Positions 1-8,714 of a DNA stretch of 11,677 nucleotides are shown here, in pieces (within the stretch, counting starts at the first letter, position 1; the number at the start of each line of letters is the position of its first letter). Below the pieces are notes generated by a model that saw nothing but the letters and a program-made list of their open reading frames with translations, was not told the DNA's origin and searched no databases. The DNA is from an uncultured Eubacterium sp. Lineage in GTDB: Bacteria > Bacillota > Clostridia > Lachnospirales > Lachnospiraceae. Location: assembly GCA_947573465.1 (NCBI GenBank), contig CANPET010000032.1:1-11677 (forward strand). The letters run 5' to 3'. The translations under genes and the position numbers were made by a program.

Positions 1-28
1 ATAAGCATTGAAATTCAATATTAAGGTA

Positions 29-57
29 GTGACAATCGAGAGATTTTATGGTATAAT
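29..57 (+). promoter_or_regulatory. Probable sigma-A promoter of tig and the downstream block
   Basis: A -35 hexamer GTGACA (29-34) is followed after 17 bases by a perfect -10 hexamer TATAAT (52-57). That is the ideal spacing for a housekeeping sigma-A promoter. Transcription would begin near 64, leaving a leader of about 90 bases before the tig start. No other promoter of this quality was seen between here and lepA, so it may serve several genes. A short palindrome, ATTGAA-A-TTCAAT, sits just upstream at 7-19. It could be an operator or chance. No CIRCE element and no CtsR heptad repeat is visible, so control by HrcA or CtsR is not supported here. Confidence 0.7.
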
Positions 58-114
58 TTTACTCTGCGTCAAGGGGTTACTATGCCTTTACGTCGATTAT
101 TAGAGTGAATAAAT

Positions 115-136
115 GGGATTACTCAAGCCCGTTTTT
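115..136 (+). terminator. Weak hairpin plus T-run in the tig leader (possible attenuator)
   Basis: GGGATT (115-120) and AAGCCC (125-130) can pair around the loop ACTC, with one A-G mismatch. A run of five T lies at 132-136, just ahead of the tig ribosome binding site. The arrangement looks like a weak intrinsic terminator placed in the leader, which could reduce entry into the operon. The stem is short and broken, so it may instead be chance. Confidence 0.3.
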
Positions 137-155
137 ATAACAAGGAGGAAAAATA

Positions 156-1436
156 ATGAGTTTACAGGTAGAAAAGTTAGAGAACAACACAGCGAAGCTT
201 ACTATTGAGGTATCAGCAGAAGAGTTTGATAAAGCGATTCAGGCTGCATATCAGAAGAACAAGAATAAATTTAATGTACCAGGATTTAGAAAAGGTAAAG
301 TACCTTATGCTATGGTTGAAAAGATGTATGGAGCAGGTGTATTTTATGAAGATGCTGCAAATGCTCTTATTCCAAATGCATATGCAGATGCGGCAGTTGA
401 AAGTGAATTAGAAATCGTTGCCCGTCCGGAAATCAATGTAACGCAGATTGAAAAAGGAAAACCATTTATTTTCGAGGCAGAAGTAACTTTGAAACCTGAA
501 GTGAAACTTGGAAAATACAAAGGTGTAAAGGTTGAAGCAATGGACACAACTGTTACAGATGAAGATGTACAGGCTGAACTTGATAAGGTAAAAGAGCAGA
601 ATGCAAGACTTGTTGCAGCAGATGACAAGGCAGTAGAAGATGGCGACCAGACAACAATTGATTTTGAAGGTTTTGTAGATGGCGATCCGTTTGAAGGAGG
701 AAAAGGAGAGGATTATCCATTAACAATCGGTTCCCATTCATTTATTGATACATTTGAAGAGCAGCTTATCGGAAAGAAAGTTGGAGAAGAAGTAGAAGTA
801 AATGTTACTTTCCCAGAACAGTATCAGGCAGAAGAACTTGCAGGAAAGCCGGCAATGTTTAAAGTGACAATTAAAGAGATAAAAGTTAAGGAATATCCTG
901 AAGTAGATGATGACTTTGCACAGGATGTTTCAGAATTTGATACATTAGATGAGTATAAGGCTGACATTAAGAAGAACCTTGAAGAAAAGAAAGCACAGGA
1001 AGCAGAAGCTGATAAGGAAAGCAAAGTAATTGAAGCAATCGTTAAGGATTCAGAAATGGATATTCCTGAAAAGATGATTGAAGCTCAGTGCCAGCAGATG
1101 GTAGAAGAGTTTGCACAGAATATTGCTATGCAGGGTATCTCTTTTGAACAGTATATGCAGTTCACTGGAGCTACAGTAGAGCAGCTTACAGAGCAGGTAA
1201 AACCACAAGCTCAGGCAAGAGTAGAATCAAGTCTTGTACTTGAGGCAATTGTTAAGGCTGAAAATATTGAAGCTACAGAAGAAGAGTATGATGAAGAAAT
1301 TAAGAAAATGGCAGAAAGATATCAGATGGAAGCTGATAAAGTGAATGAATTATTATCAGATGATGATAAGAAAAACTTTAAGGCGGATATCTGTGCAAGA
1401 AAGGCAGCAAAACTTGTAGTAGAAGCTGCAAAATAA
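156..1436 (+). CDS. tig: Trigger factor, ribosome-bound chaperone
   Basis: Encodes trigger factor, the cytosolic chaperone that docks beside the ribosome exit tunnel and shields new chains. It also has peptidyl-prolyl isomerase activity. The product is 426 residues, the usual family length. The N-terminal ribosome-binding domain carries the signature GFRKGKVP at residues 43-50. An FKBP-like isomerase domain spans about 160-245, and the helical C-terminal arms run from about 250 to the end, rich in Glu, Lys and Ala. The start is set by AAGGAGG (142-148), seven bases before the ATG. The gene opens the block, has its own promoter with a leader of about 90 bases, and ends 32 bases before clpP. 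The tig-clp order is common in Firmicutes and pairs folding of new chains with their degradation. No defects were seen. Confidence 0.97.
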   Translation: MSLQVEKLENNTAKLTIEVSAEEFDKAIQAAYQKNKNKFNVPGFRKGKVPYAMVEKMYGAGVFYEDAANALIPNAYADAAVESELEIVARPEINVTQIEKGKPFIFEAEVTLKPEVKLGKYKGVKVEAMDTTVTDEDVQAELDKVKEQNARLVAADDKAVEDGDQTTIDFEGFVDGDPFEGGKGEDYPLTIGSHSFIDTFEEQLIGKKVGEEVEVNVTFPEQYQAEELAGKPAMFKVTIKEIKVKEYPEVDDDFAQDVSEFDTLDEYKADIKKNLEEKKAQEAEADKESKVIEAIVKDSEMDIPEKMIEAQCQQMVEEFAQNIAMQGISFEQYMQFTGATVEQLTEQVKPQAQARVESSLVLEAIVKAENIEATEEEYDEEIKKMAERYQMEADKVNELLSDDDKKNFKADICARKAAKLVVEAAK

Positions 1437-1455
1437 GAATAATACAGATTTTATT

Positions 1456-1461
1456 AGGAGG
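1456..1461 (+). promoter_or_regulatory. Ribosome binding site that fixes the clpP start
   Basis: AGGAGG lies only one base before an ATG at 1463 but seven bases before the in-frame ATG at 1469. The second spacing is the workable one. The true ClpP N-terminus is therefore most likely MALVPYV, two residues shorter than the longest reading. Confidence 0.8.
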
Positions 1462-1468
1462 TATGAAT

Positions 1469-2050
1469 ATGGCATTAGTACCTTATGTCATTGAACAGAA
1501 TTCCAGAGGGGAGCGTTCCTATGACATTTATTCAAGATTATTAAAAGACAGAATTATTTTCTTAGGAGAAGAGATTAATGATGCTACAGCCAGTGTGGTT
1601 GTTGCACAGTTATTGTTCTTGGAATCAGAAGATCCTGGAAAGGATATTCATATGTACATTAATAGTCCGGGAGGTTCTGTTACAGCAGGAATGGCTATTT
1701 ATGATACTATGAATTATATCAAATGTGATGTGTCAACTACTTGTATCGGTATGGCAGCAAGCATGGGTGCATTCCTTTTATCAAGTGGAGCAAAGGGGAA
1801 GAGATATGCTCTTCCGAATGCAGAAATTATGATTCATCAGCCACTTGGCGGTGCGCAGGGACAGGCTACAGAGATTCAGATTGCTGCAGAACATATTTTA
1901 AAGACTAAGAAAAAATTAAACGAAATCTTAGCTGAAAATTCCGGACAGCCTGTTGAAGTTGTTGAAAAAGACACTGACAGAGATAACTGGATGTCTGCGG
2001 ATGAGGCAAAGGACTATGGTTTGGTAGATCAGGTAATAAAAGAAAGATAA
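1469..2050 (+). CDS. clpP: ATP-dependent Clp protease, proteolytic subunit
   Basis: Encodes ClpP, the serine peptidase that forms a barrel of two heptamers. It degrades proteins fed in by an AAA+ partner, here most likely ClpX from the next gene. With the start at 1469 the product is 193 residues, the usual size. The full catalytic triad is visible: Ser98 in GMAASMG, His123 in MIHQP, and Asp172 in DTDRDNW. The substrate-strand motif INSPGGS lies at 64-70. The next gene, clpX, starts 51 bases downstream, with a hairpin in the gap. No dedicated promoter or CtsR site was seen upstream, so expression probably depends on the tig promoter. I am very sure of the function. Confidence 0.97.
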   Translation: MALVPYVIEQNSRGERSYDIYSRLLKDRIIFLGEEINDATASVVVAQLLFLESEDPGKDIHMYINSPGGSVTAGMAIYDTMNYIKCDVSTTCIGMAASMGAFLLSSGAKGKRYALPNAEIMIHQPLGGAQGQATEIQIAAEHILKTKKKLNEILAENSGQPVEVVEKDTDRDNWMSADEAKDYGLVDQVIKER

Positions 2051-2051
2051 T

Positions 2052-2080
2052 ATAAGGCACCGCGGTTAGTGGTGCCTTAT
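2052..2080 (+). other. Perfect 10-bp hairpin between clpP and clpX
   Basis: ATAAGGCACC (2052-2061) and GGTGCCTTAT (2071-2080) are exact inverted copies around a nine-base loop. No T-run follows, so it is not a normal intrinsic terminator. In a polycistronic mRNA such a structure could stabilise the upstream tig-clpP message or act as a processing point, which would let ClpP and ClpX amounts differ. That role is inferred. Confidence 0.6.
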
Positions 2081-2101
2081 GTTGAAATATGAGAGGTTGT
2101 T

Positions 2102-3391
2102 ATGGCAAATAAGAATATAACGGATAATATTTTGCGCTGTTCTTTTTGTGGGAGAGCAGAGGGACAGGTAAGAAGACTGATATCAGGTCCCGGAGACGCT
2201 TATATTTGCGATGAATGTGTGGAAATCTGCGCAGGCATTGTAGATGATGAAGTTTATGGGAATGGTGAAGATGACGCTAAGGATGAAATTAATTTACTAA
2301 AGCCAAAAGAGATAAAAGAGTTTTTAGACCAATATGTGATTGGGCAGGATGAGGCAAAGAAAGTATTGTCTGTTGCAGTATATAATCATTATAAGAGAGT
2401 GCTGGCAAACAAAGATTTGGATGTAGAACTACAGAAGTCAAATATATTGCTTCTAGGTCCAACGGGTTCCGGTAAAACTTATTTGGCTCAGACATTGGCA
2501 AAAATACTGAATGTGCCATTTGCAATTGCAGATGCTACTACATTGACAGAAGCCGGTTATGTAGGTGAGGATGTTGAGAATATTTTATTAAAATTAATTC
2601 AGTCGGCAGATTATGATATTGAAAGAGCTGAGCATGGAATTATTTATATTGATGAGATAGATAAGATTACAAAGAAATCTGAAAATGTTTCTATTACCAG
2701 AGATGTTTCCGGAGAGGGAGTACAGCAGGCACTTCTTAAGATTTTAGAGGGAACAGAAGCCAGCGTGCCACCACAGGGAGGTAGAAAGCATCCACAGCAG
2801 GAGTTGATTCCAATTGATACTACAAATATATTATTTATTTGTGGAGGTGCTTTTGCAGGACTGGATAAGATTATTGAGAGAAGACTGGATAAAAGTTCTA
2901 TCGGTTTTGGATCAGAATTATCAGAAAAGTCTGATAAGAAGACAGATGAGTTAATAAAAGAAGTAATGCCGCAGGATTTGACAAAGTTTGGTCTGATACC
3001 GGAATTTATCGGGCGAGTTCCTGTGACAGTGACACTTGACTTGTTAGATGAGAAGGCATTAGAGAGAATTTTAACAGAACCAAAGAATGCTTTGGTAAAA
3101 CAATATAAAAAGTTATTTGAGTTAGATGGCGTAGAGTTGAAATTTACTGAGGAAGCTATCAGCACGATTGCAAAACTGGCAGTAGAAAGAAAGACAGGAG
3201 CAAGAGGCTTAAGAGCCATAATAGAAAATGCTGTTATGGACACAATGTATGAAACACCATCTGATGAAACAATCAAGGCATGTATTATTAATGAAGATGT
3301 TGTCAATGGATTGGCAGATGCTGAGTTAGTATATAATTCACGTGTGAATAAGAATGATACAACAAAGAAGAAAAAGGGGAAAACTGCATAA
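2102..3391 (+). CDS. clpX: ClpX, ATPase and specificity subunit of the ClpXP protease
   Basis: Encodes ClpX, the hexameric AAA+ unfoldase that recognises tagged proteins and threads them into ClpP. The 429-residue product has the usual layout. An N-terminal zinc-binding domain has cysteines 13, 16, 36 and 39. Walker A is GPTGSGKT at 119-126, the pore loop is GYVGED at 152-157, and Walker B is IIYIDEID at 180-187. The RKH loop is at 228-230, the IGF loop that docks on ClpP at 267-269, and the sensor-2 motif GARGLR at 366-371. The intact IGF loop and the adjacent clpP support a working ClpXP pair. The tail is lysine-rich. The start follows GAGAGG at 2091-2096. lon begins 23 bases after the stop. 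Confidence 0.98.
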   Translation: MANKNITDNILRCSFCGRAEGQVRRLISGPGDAYICDECVEICAGIVDDEVYGNGEDDAKDEINLLKPKEIKEFLDQYVIGQDEAKKVLSVAVYNHYKRVLANKDLDVELQKSNILLLGPTGSGKTYLAQTLAKILNVPFAIADATTLTEAGYVGEDVENILLKLIQSADYDIERAEHGIIYIDEIDKITKKSENVSITRDVSGEGVQQALLKILEGTEASVPPQGGRKHPQQELIPIDTTNILFICGGAFAGLDKIIERRLDKSSIGFGSELSEKSDKKTDELIKEVMPQDLTKFGLIPEFIGRVPVTVTLDLLDEKALERILTEPKNALVKQYKKLFELDGVELKFTEEAISTIAKLAVERKTGARGLRAIIENAVMDTMYETPSDETIKACIINEDVVNGLADAELVYNSRVNKNDTTKKKKGKTA

Positions 3392-3414
3392 TTGTAGTGA
3401 AATAAGGAGATTTT

Positions 3415-5727
3415 ATGTCAGAGAATATAAAAAAATTTCCGGTTATACCATTGAGAGGGCTTGCAATATTACCGGGAACAACAGTTCATTTTGACGTTAG
3501 TAGAAAATCATCAATTGCAGCAGCAGAAGAGGCAATGCTTAACAGCAGAGAATTATTTGTTGTTGCACAGAAAGACCCGGTGGAAGAAACACCGGGTTTT
3601 GATGGTGTATATAAAGTAGGTACAATTGTTGTCGTAAAACAGTTGAATAAAATGCAGGGCAACATTGTAAGAGTTATGGTAGAGGCTGTAGGAAAAGCCA
3701 GACTTTCGTCTCTCTATGAAGAAAATGAATACTTAGAGGGAGAAGCTGAAATCATCTGCGAAGAGGAAAATACTTTGTCAGATACTCAGGAAGAAGCTTT
3801 TGTCAGAGAGTTAAAAGATGCAGTGAAAACATTCCACGCAACAATTAACGAACTTTCAGAATCAAGTTTTAAAGGCTTAATGGCAATTGATGGTTTGGAA
3901 AAAATGATGATTCAGATTCTTTTGCGCATTAAGGTGGACTATAAAACAAAACAGAAGTATTTAGAAGTTACAGACATACTGGATAAATTTTCTGTTGTGC
4001 TGGCATATTTGACAAAAGAGTCTGAGATTGGTGAAATTCGTGCAGACATTATTAATAAGGTGAAAGAACGCTTAGATAAAAGTCAGAAAGAACATATCCT
4101 ACGCGAACAGATGCAGGTTATCAGAGAGGAATTGGGAGATGATTTCTTGGCGGAGGCAGATGAGTTTGAAAATCAGATTCGTGAGTTGAATGCAGATGAA
4201 GAGGTAAAGGAAAAATTATTCAAAGAATTATCCAGATTCAAATCTTATGCAGGAAATGCAGTGGAAGGTAATGTTATCAGAACGTATTTGGAGACAATGT
4301 TAGAACTTCCGTGGAATAATGAGACAGAAGAGAATCCTGATTTGAAAAATGCAGAGGATATTCTGAATAGAGACCATTATGAATTGAAAAAAGTAAAAGA
4401 ACGTATATTAGAATTTTTGGCGGTAAGACAGCTTACTATGGCTGAGAAAGCCAGCCCAATTATATGTCTTGTGGGACCACCGGGAACAGGAAAGACATCT
4501 ATAGCCAATTCTATTGCAGAGGCATTAAATAAGAAGTATGTCAGAATCTGTCTTGGCGGTGTGGATGATGAGTCAGAGATTCGTGGACATAGAAAAACAT
4601 ATGTAGGTGCCATGCCGGGACGTATTGTAAAAGGACTAAAACAGGCAGGAGCATCTAATCCACTAATTTTATTTGATGAAATTGATAAGATGGGAAGAGG
4701 TGTTCATGGAGATCCTGCTGCAGCATTGCTGGAAGTATTAGATTCAGAGCAGAATATGAAGTTTCGGGATAATTATGTAGAACTTCCGATTGACTTGTCT
4801 AAGGTATTATTTATCGCTACGGCAAATGATGCAAGTACGATTCCGGAGCCATTGCTTGACAGAATGGAGATTATAGAAGTAGAGGGATATACGGAGAATG
4901 AAAAATTTCATATTGCAAAAGATCATTTGATTAAAAAGCAGTATGAGAAAAATGGTATTAAGAAGAGCTGGTTGTCCATTACAGATGAAGGAATTAACAG
5001 TATTATAAGATACTATACAAGAGAAGCCGGTGTGAGACAGTTAGACAGAGAAATTTCAAAGGTGTGCAGAAAGGCTGCCAGTGAAATTGTGAAGAACCAG
5101 AAAAAACGCTTAAAGGTTACTTCAAAAAACATTGAGAAATATCTTGGAAGAAAACTTTATGATATTGATATGGCAAATGAGAAGAATGATATTGGTATCG
5201 TAAGAGGATTGGCGTGGACTGCTGTAGGTGGAACGACGCTCCAGATAGAAGTTAATACAATGCCGGGAAAAGGTGAGTTGAAACTGACCGGACAGTTAGG
5301 AGATGTTATGAAAGAGTCGGCACAGATTGCATTAACTTATGTAAGAAGTATCGCAGACGATTATGGTGTAAAAAAATCGTTCTTTAAAGACAATGATATA
5401 CATATCCACGTACCGGAAGGGGCTGTTCCAAAGGATGGTCCATCTGCAGGTATTACCATGGCGACAGCATTGTTGTCAGCAGCAGCAAAACGTAAGGTAA
5501 ACTGTAAGGTGGCTATGACAGGGGAAATTAATCTACGGGGAAAGGTTATGCCTATCGGCGGATTAAAAGAAAAACTTCTGGCTGCAAAAAATGCAGGAAT
5601 TAAGACAGTGCTGGTTCCAAAGAAAAACGAACCTATGCTTGATGAGATTTCTAAGGAAATTACCAGTGGCATGAAAGTTATTTTGGCAGAAGATATGAGT
5701 GATGTTTTAAAGACAGCACTTTGTTAA
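3415..5727 (+). CDS. lon: Lon protease (LonA type), ATP-dependent serine protease
   Basis: Encodes the soluble LonA protease, a hexamer with ATPase and peptidase on one chain that removes misfolded and some regulatory proteins. The product is 770 residues, normal for LonA. The N-terminal substrate-binding domain opens with FPVIPLRGLAILPG (8-21) and runs to about 200. A coiled helical region follows to about 300. The AAA+ module has Walker A GPPGTGKT at 354-361 and Walker B LILFDEID at 417-424. The S16 protease domain holds the Ser-Lys dyad: Ser677 in GPSAG and Lys720 in GGLKEK, spaced as in E. coli Lon. There is no membrane segment, so it is not LonB. It follows clpX by 23 bases, with AAGGAG before the ATG, and is probably co-transcribed. 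No heat-shock operator was seen. Confidence 0.98.
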   Translation: MSENIKKFPVIPLRGLAILPGTTVHFDVSRKSSIAAAEEAMLNSRELFVVAQKDPVEETPGFDGVYKVGTIVVVKQLNKMQGNIVRVMVEAVGKARLSSLYEENEYLEGEAEIICEEENTLSDTQEEAFVRELKDAVKTFHATINELSESSFKGLMAIDGLEKMMIQILLRIKVDYKTKQKYLEVTDILDKFSVVLAYLTKESEIGEIRADIINKVKERLDKSQKEHILREQMQVIREELGDDFLAEADEFENQIRELNADEEVKEKLFKELSRFKSYAGNAVEGNVIRTYLETMLELPWNNETEENPDLKNAEDILNRDHYELKKVKERILEFLAVRQLTMAEKASPIICLVGPPGTGKTSIANSIAEALNKKYVRICLGGVDDESEIRGHRKTYVGAMPGRIVKGLKQAGASNPLILFDEIDKMGRGVHGDPAAALLEVLDSEQNMKFRDNYVELPIDLSKVLFIATANDASTIPEPLLDRMEIIEVEGYTENEKFHIAKDHLIKKQYEKNGIKKSWLSITDEGINSIIRYYTREAGVRQLDREISKVCRKAASEIVKNQKKRLKVTSKNIEKYLGRKLYDIDMANEKNDIGIVRGLAWTAVGGTTLQIEVNTMPGKGELKLTGQLGDVMKESAQIALTYVRSIADDYGVKKSFFKDNDIHIHVPEGAVPKDGPSAGITMATALLSAAAKRKVNCKVAMTGEINLRGKVMPIGGLKEKLLAAKNAGIKTVLVPKKNEPMLDEISKEITSGMKVILAEDMSDVLKTALC

Positions 5728-5756
5728 ATAGTAAATAAAATGATGAGGTAGAGAAG

Positions 5757-6356
5757 ATGATTGTTAAGAGTGTTGAATTAGAGACCGTTTGTGGGATAAC
5801 CAGTAAACTGCCGGAGAATATGATACCGGAAATTGCTTTTGCAGGTAAGTCTAATGTAGGTAAGTCATCTTTGATTAATGGTCTTGTAAATCGAAAAGCA
5901 CTTGCCAGAACATCTTCTCAGCCGGGAAAGACACAAACGATTAACTTCTATAATGTAAATAAAGAATGTTATTTTGTGGATCTGCCAGGCTACGGTTATG
6001 CCAGTGTTGCAAAAGAAGTGAAGGCAAAATGGGGAAAGATGATTGAGAATTATCTTCATACTTCACAGGTTTTAAAAGCGGTATTTCTGTTAATTGATAT
6101 CAGACATGAGCCATCAAATAATGATATCGATATGTATGAATGGATATTGGCAAATGGATATAAGCCGATTATTATTGCTACGAAACTGGATAAGATTAAA
6201 AGAAGCCAGATTCAAAAGCATTTAAAAATGATAAAAGTGGGATTAGATGTAGTTCCGGGAACTAAGATATTACCTTTTTCGGCACAGACGAAACAGGGAA
6301 AAGACGAGATACTGGCAGTGATAGATGAGCTGGTATATGGTACAAATGAGGAGTAA
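5757..6356 (+). CDS. engB: Ribosome biogenesis GTP-binding protein EngB (YsxC/YihA)
   Basis: Encodes EngB, a small TRAFAC-class GTPase needed for late assembly of the 50S ribosomal subunit in the cytosol. The 199-residue product shows all the GTPase motifs: G1 GKSNVGKS at 30-37, the G2 threonine region near 54-61, G3 DLPG at 75-78, G4 TKLD at 142-145, and G5 SAQT at 175-178. The stretch FVDLPGYGYA is typical of this family. The start is preceded by a GAGG core (5745-5748) at an acceptable distance. It follows lon by 29 bases, as ysxC follows lonA in Bacillus, and ends 6 bases before the next start. Translational coupling with the DUF4364 gene is likely. Confidence 0.96.
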   Translation: MIVKSVELETVCGITSKLPENMIPEIAFAGKSNVGKSSLINGLVNRKALARTSSQPGKTQTINFYNVNKECYFVDLPGYGYASVAKEVKAKWGKMIENYLHTSQVLKAVFLLIDIRHEPSNNDIDMYEWILANGYKPIIIATKLDKIKRSQIQKHLKMIKVGLDVVPGTKILPFSAQTKQGKDEILAVIDELVYGTNEE

Positions 6357-6362
6357 CAACAT

Positions 6363-6887
6363 ATGGCGATAGAAACAGAAACTTTATATAAGTTAATGAT
6401 TATGCATATGCTGAATAAAGTAGAATTTCCATTGACAAACACACAAATTGCACAATTTTTTCTGGAAAATGAATACACCAATTATTTTGCAGTGCAGAAA
6501 GCAATCAGTGAGTTGATAGAAGACGGGTTTGTTTTTTCTAATGTGAATCGAAACACATCCTATTATCATCTGACATCAGAGGGGAGAGAAAGCCTTAAAT
6601 TTTTCGAAAACAAAATACCAAATCAGGTAGTAGACGATATTGACATGTTTTTGGTAGATAATAAATACGAACTGCGCAATGAAGTGGGAACAATTTCTGA
6701 TTACTACAGGGCATCCAATGGAGATTATGTAGTTCACTGTCAGGTAAAAGAAGGTGATACCACTCTGATTGAAGTGAATATTTCTACACCTGACAGAAAA
6801 ATGGCATCTCAGATGTGCACCAATTGGGAAGCCATGAATAACAGTCAAAAAATATATCAGTTTATTATAGATAATCTGACAAAGTAA
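6363..6887 (+). CDS. DUF4364 family protein, winged-helix-like, function unknown
   Basis: I recognise this 174-residue protein as a DUF4364 family member. The N-terminal half (about 5-80) reads as a winged helix-turn-helix. It has a helix LYKLMIMHML, a second helix TNTQIAQFFL, a likely recognition helix FAVQKAISELIEDGF, and a strand pair ending in YYHLTSEGRE. This resembles PadR- or MarR-like transcription regulators. The C-terminal half (about 95-174) looks like an alpha/beta domain of unknown role. No catalytic motif or membrane segment was found. The Shine-Dalgarno GAGGAG overlaps the end of engB, and only 12 bases separate its stop from the lepA start, so it belongs to the same transcript. 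DNA binding is inferred and its target is unknown. Confidence 0.85.
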   Translation: MAIETETLYKLMIMHMLNKVEFPLTNTQIAQFFLENEYTNYFAVQKAISELIEDGFVFSNVNRNTSYYHLTSEGRESLKFFENKIPNQVVDDIDMFLVDNKYELRNEVGTISDYYRASNGDYVVHCQVKEGDTTLIEVNISTPDRKMASQMCTNWEAMNNSQKIYQFIIDNLTK

Positions 6888-6889
6888 GT

Positions 6890-6894
6890 GGAGG
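6890..6894 (+). promoter_or_regulatory. Ribosome binding site that sets a GTG start for lepA
   Basis: GGAGG lies five bases before a GTG at 6900. The reading frame is open further up to another GTG at 6888, but that codon overlaps the Shine-Dalgarno region itself. The protein starting at 6900 also has the usual LepA N-terminus, so 6900 is preferred. Confidence 0.75.
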
Positions 6895-6899
6895 AAAAA

Positions 6900-8714
6900 G
6901 TGGCACGTATAGACCAGAGTAAAATAAGAAATTTTTGTATTATAGCCCATATAGACCATGGAAAATCTACATTGGCAGACAGGATTATTGAGATGACAGG
7001 TCTTTTGACAAACAGAGAGATGCAGTCACAGGTTCTTGACAATATGGATTTGGAACGTGAGCGTGGAATTACGATTAAGTCTCAGGCGGTCCGCACGGTA
7101 TATAAAGCAAAAGACGGAGAAGAATATATTTTTAATTTGATTGATACACCGGGGCATGTGGATTTCAATTATGAGGTATCAAGAAGTCTGGCAGCCTGCG
7201 ATGGTGCTGTTTTGGTAGTAGATGCGGCTCAAGGGGTAGAAGCACAGACGCTGGCAAATGTGTATCTTGCGATGGATCATGATCTGGAAGTTTTTCCGGT
7301 AATTAATAAAGTGGATCTGCCTTCAGCAGACCCGGACAGAGTAAAAGCGGAAATAGAGGATGTGATTGGGCTTGAAGCAGAAGATGCACCTTTAGTTTCA
7401 GCAAAAACAGGATTAAACTGTGAAGATGTTTTAGAAGCGATTGTAAAAAATGTCCCGGCACCAACAGGTGATGCAGGTGCTCCTTTGCAGGCATTGATTT
7501 TTGACAGTTTATATGATTCCTATAAAGGGGTAATTGTATTCTGCAGAATCAAGGAAGGTACAGTAAAGCCTGGAATGAATATTAAAATGATGGCGACCGG
7601 TGCTACAGCGAATGTAGTAGAAGTAGGATATTTCGGTGCAGGACAGTTTATTTCCTGTGATGAATTGTCAGCAGGAATGGTTGGATATATTACAGCCAGT
7701 ATTAAAAATGTGGCAGATACAAAAGTAGGTGATACAGTAACCAATGCAGATGCACCGTGTAGTGAGGCACTGCCGGGATACAAGGAAGTGCAGTCTATGG
7801 TATATTGTGGTCTGTATCCTGCCGATGGAGCAAAATACCCGGATTTAAGAGATGCATTGGAAAAATTGCAGTTAAATGATGCGGCATTAAAATATGAACC
7901 AGAGACATCGGTTGCTCTTGGATTTGGATTCCGTTGTGGATTTTTGGGACTGTTGCATCTCGAGATAATTCAGGAGAGATTAGAGAGAGAATATGGTCTT
8001 GATCTGGTAACAACTGCGCCATCTGTTATTTATAAAGTTTATAAAGACAACGGAGAGGTGATAGAGCTGACAAATCCAACAAACCTTCCTGACCCAAACG
8101 AAATATCTTATATGGAAGAGCCGATTGTCAGTGCCGAAATAATGGTGACAACAGAGTTTATTGGTGCGATTATGGAACTCTGCCAGCAGAGGCGTGGCAG
8201 ATATATCAGCATGGAGTATGTAGAGGGACAGAGAGCGCTTTTGAAATATGATATTCCTTTAAATGAAATTATATACGATTTCTTTGATGCATTAAAATCC
8301 CGTTCCAGAGGATATGCGTCATTTGACTATGAATTAAAAGGATATGAACAGGCGAAGTTAGTGAAGTTAGATATTCTTATTAATAAAGAAGAAGTCGATG
8401 CATTATCGTTTATTGTGCCGGAAGTTTCTGCATATGAACGTGGAAAGAAGATGTGTGAGAAGTTAAAGAAAGAGATTCCAAGACAGTTATTTGAAGTGCC
8501 GATTCAGGCAGCGGTGGGCAGCAAGGTTATTGCAAGAGAGACTGTAAAGGCAATGCGTAAGGATGTATTGGCAAAATGTTACGGTGGTGATATTTCCCGT
8601 AAGAAGAAGCTTCTCGAAAAACAGAAAGAAGGAAAGAAGCGTATGCGTCAGGTAGGAAATGTTGAAATTCCACAGAGCGCATTTATGGCAGTATTGAAAT
8701 TAGATGAAGAATAG
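6900..8714 (+). CDS. lepA: Elongation factor 4 (LepA), ribosomal GTPase
   Basis: Encodes LepA/EF4, a GTPase related to EF-G that acts on the ribosome in translation or 30S assembly. From the GTG start the product is 604 residues, the usual length. GTPase motifs are G1 AHIDHGKST at 16-24, G2 RGIT at 55-58, G3 DTPGH at 82-86 with the catalytic His86, and G4 NKVDL at 136-140. The central EF-G-like domains follow. The LepA-specific C-terminal domain is present, ending with the near-invariant stretch RMRQVGNVEIPQSAFM. It follows the DUF4364 gene by 12 bases. An intrinsic terminator whose stem contains the stop codon marks the probable end of the main transcript. I am very sure of the identity. Confidence 0.98.
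   Translation: MARIDQSKIRNFCIIAHIDHGKSTLADRIIEMTGLLTNREMQSQVLDNMDLERERGITIKSQAVRTVYKAKDGEEYIFNLIDTPGHVDFNYEVSRSLAACDGAVLVVDAAQGVEAQTLANVYLAMDHDLEVFPVINKVDLPSADPDRVKAEIEDVIGLEAEDAPLVSAKTGLNCEDVLEAIVKNVPAPTGDAGAPLQALIFDSLYDSYKGVIVFCRIKEGTVKPGMNIKMMATGATANVVEVGYFGAGQFISCDELSAGMVGYITASIKNVADTKVGDTVTNADAPCSEALPGYKEVQSMVYCGLYPADGAKYPDLRDALEKLQLNDAALKYEPETSVALGFGFRCGFLGLLHLEIIQERLEREYGLDLVTTAPSVIYKVYKDNGEVIELTNPTNLPDPNEISYMEEPIVSAEIMVTTEFIGAIMELCQQRRGRYISMEYVEGQRALLKYDIPLNEIIYDFFDALKSRSRGYASFDYELKGYEQAKLVKLDILINKEEVDALSFIVPEVSAYERGKKMCEKLKKEIPRQLFEVPIQAAVGSKVIARETVKAMRKDVLAKCYGGDISRKKKLLEKQKEGKKRMRQVGNVEIPQSAFMAVLKLDEE

Noticed and set aside
1..155. CIRCE or CtsR operator ahead of tig
   Set aside because: Neither the TTAGCACTC inverted repeat nor the tandem GGTCAAA heptad is present. 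Only a single partial GTCAA match and a short unrelated palindrome are seen.
2644..3306. Long open frame (220 codons) on the minus strand inside clpX
   Set aside because: It lies wholly within an unmistakable clpX gene, is rich in Ser, Ile and Asn as expected for an antisense shadow, and matches no family I know.
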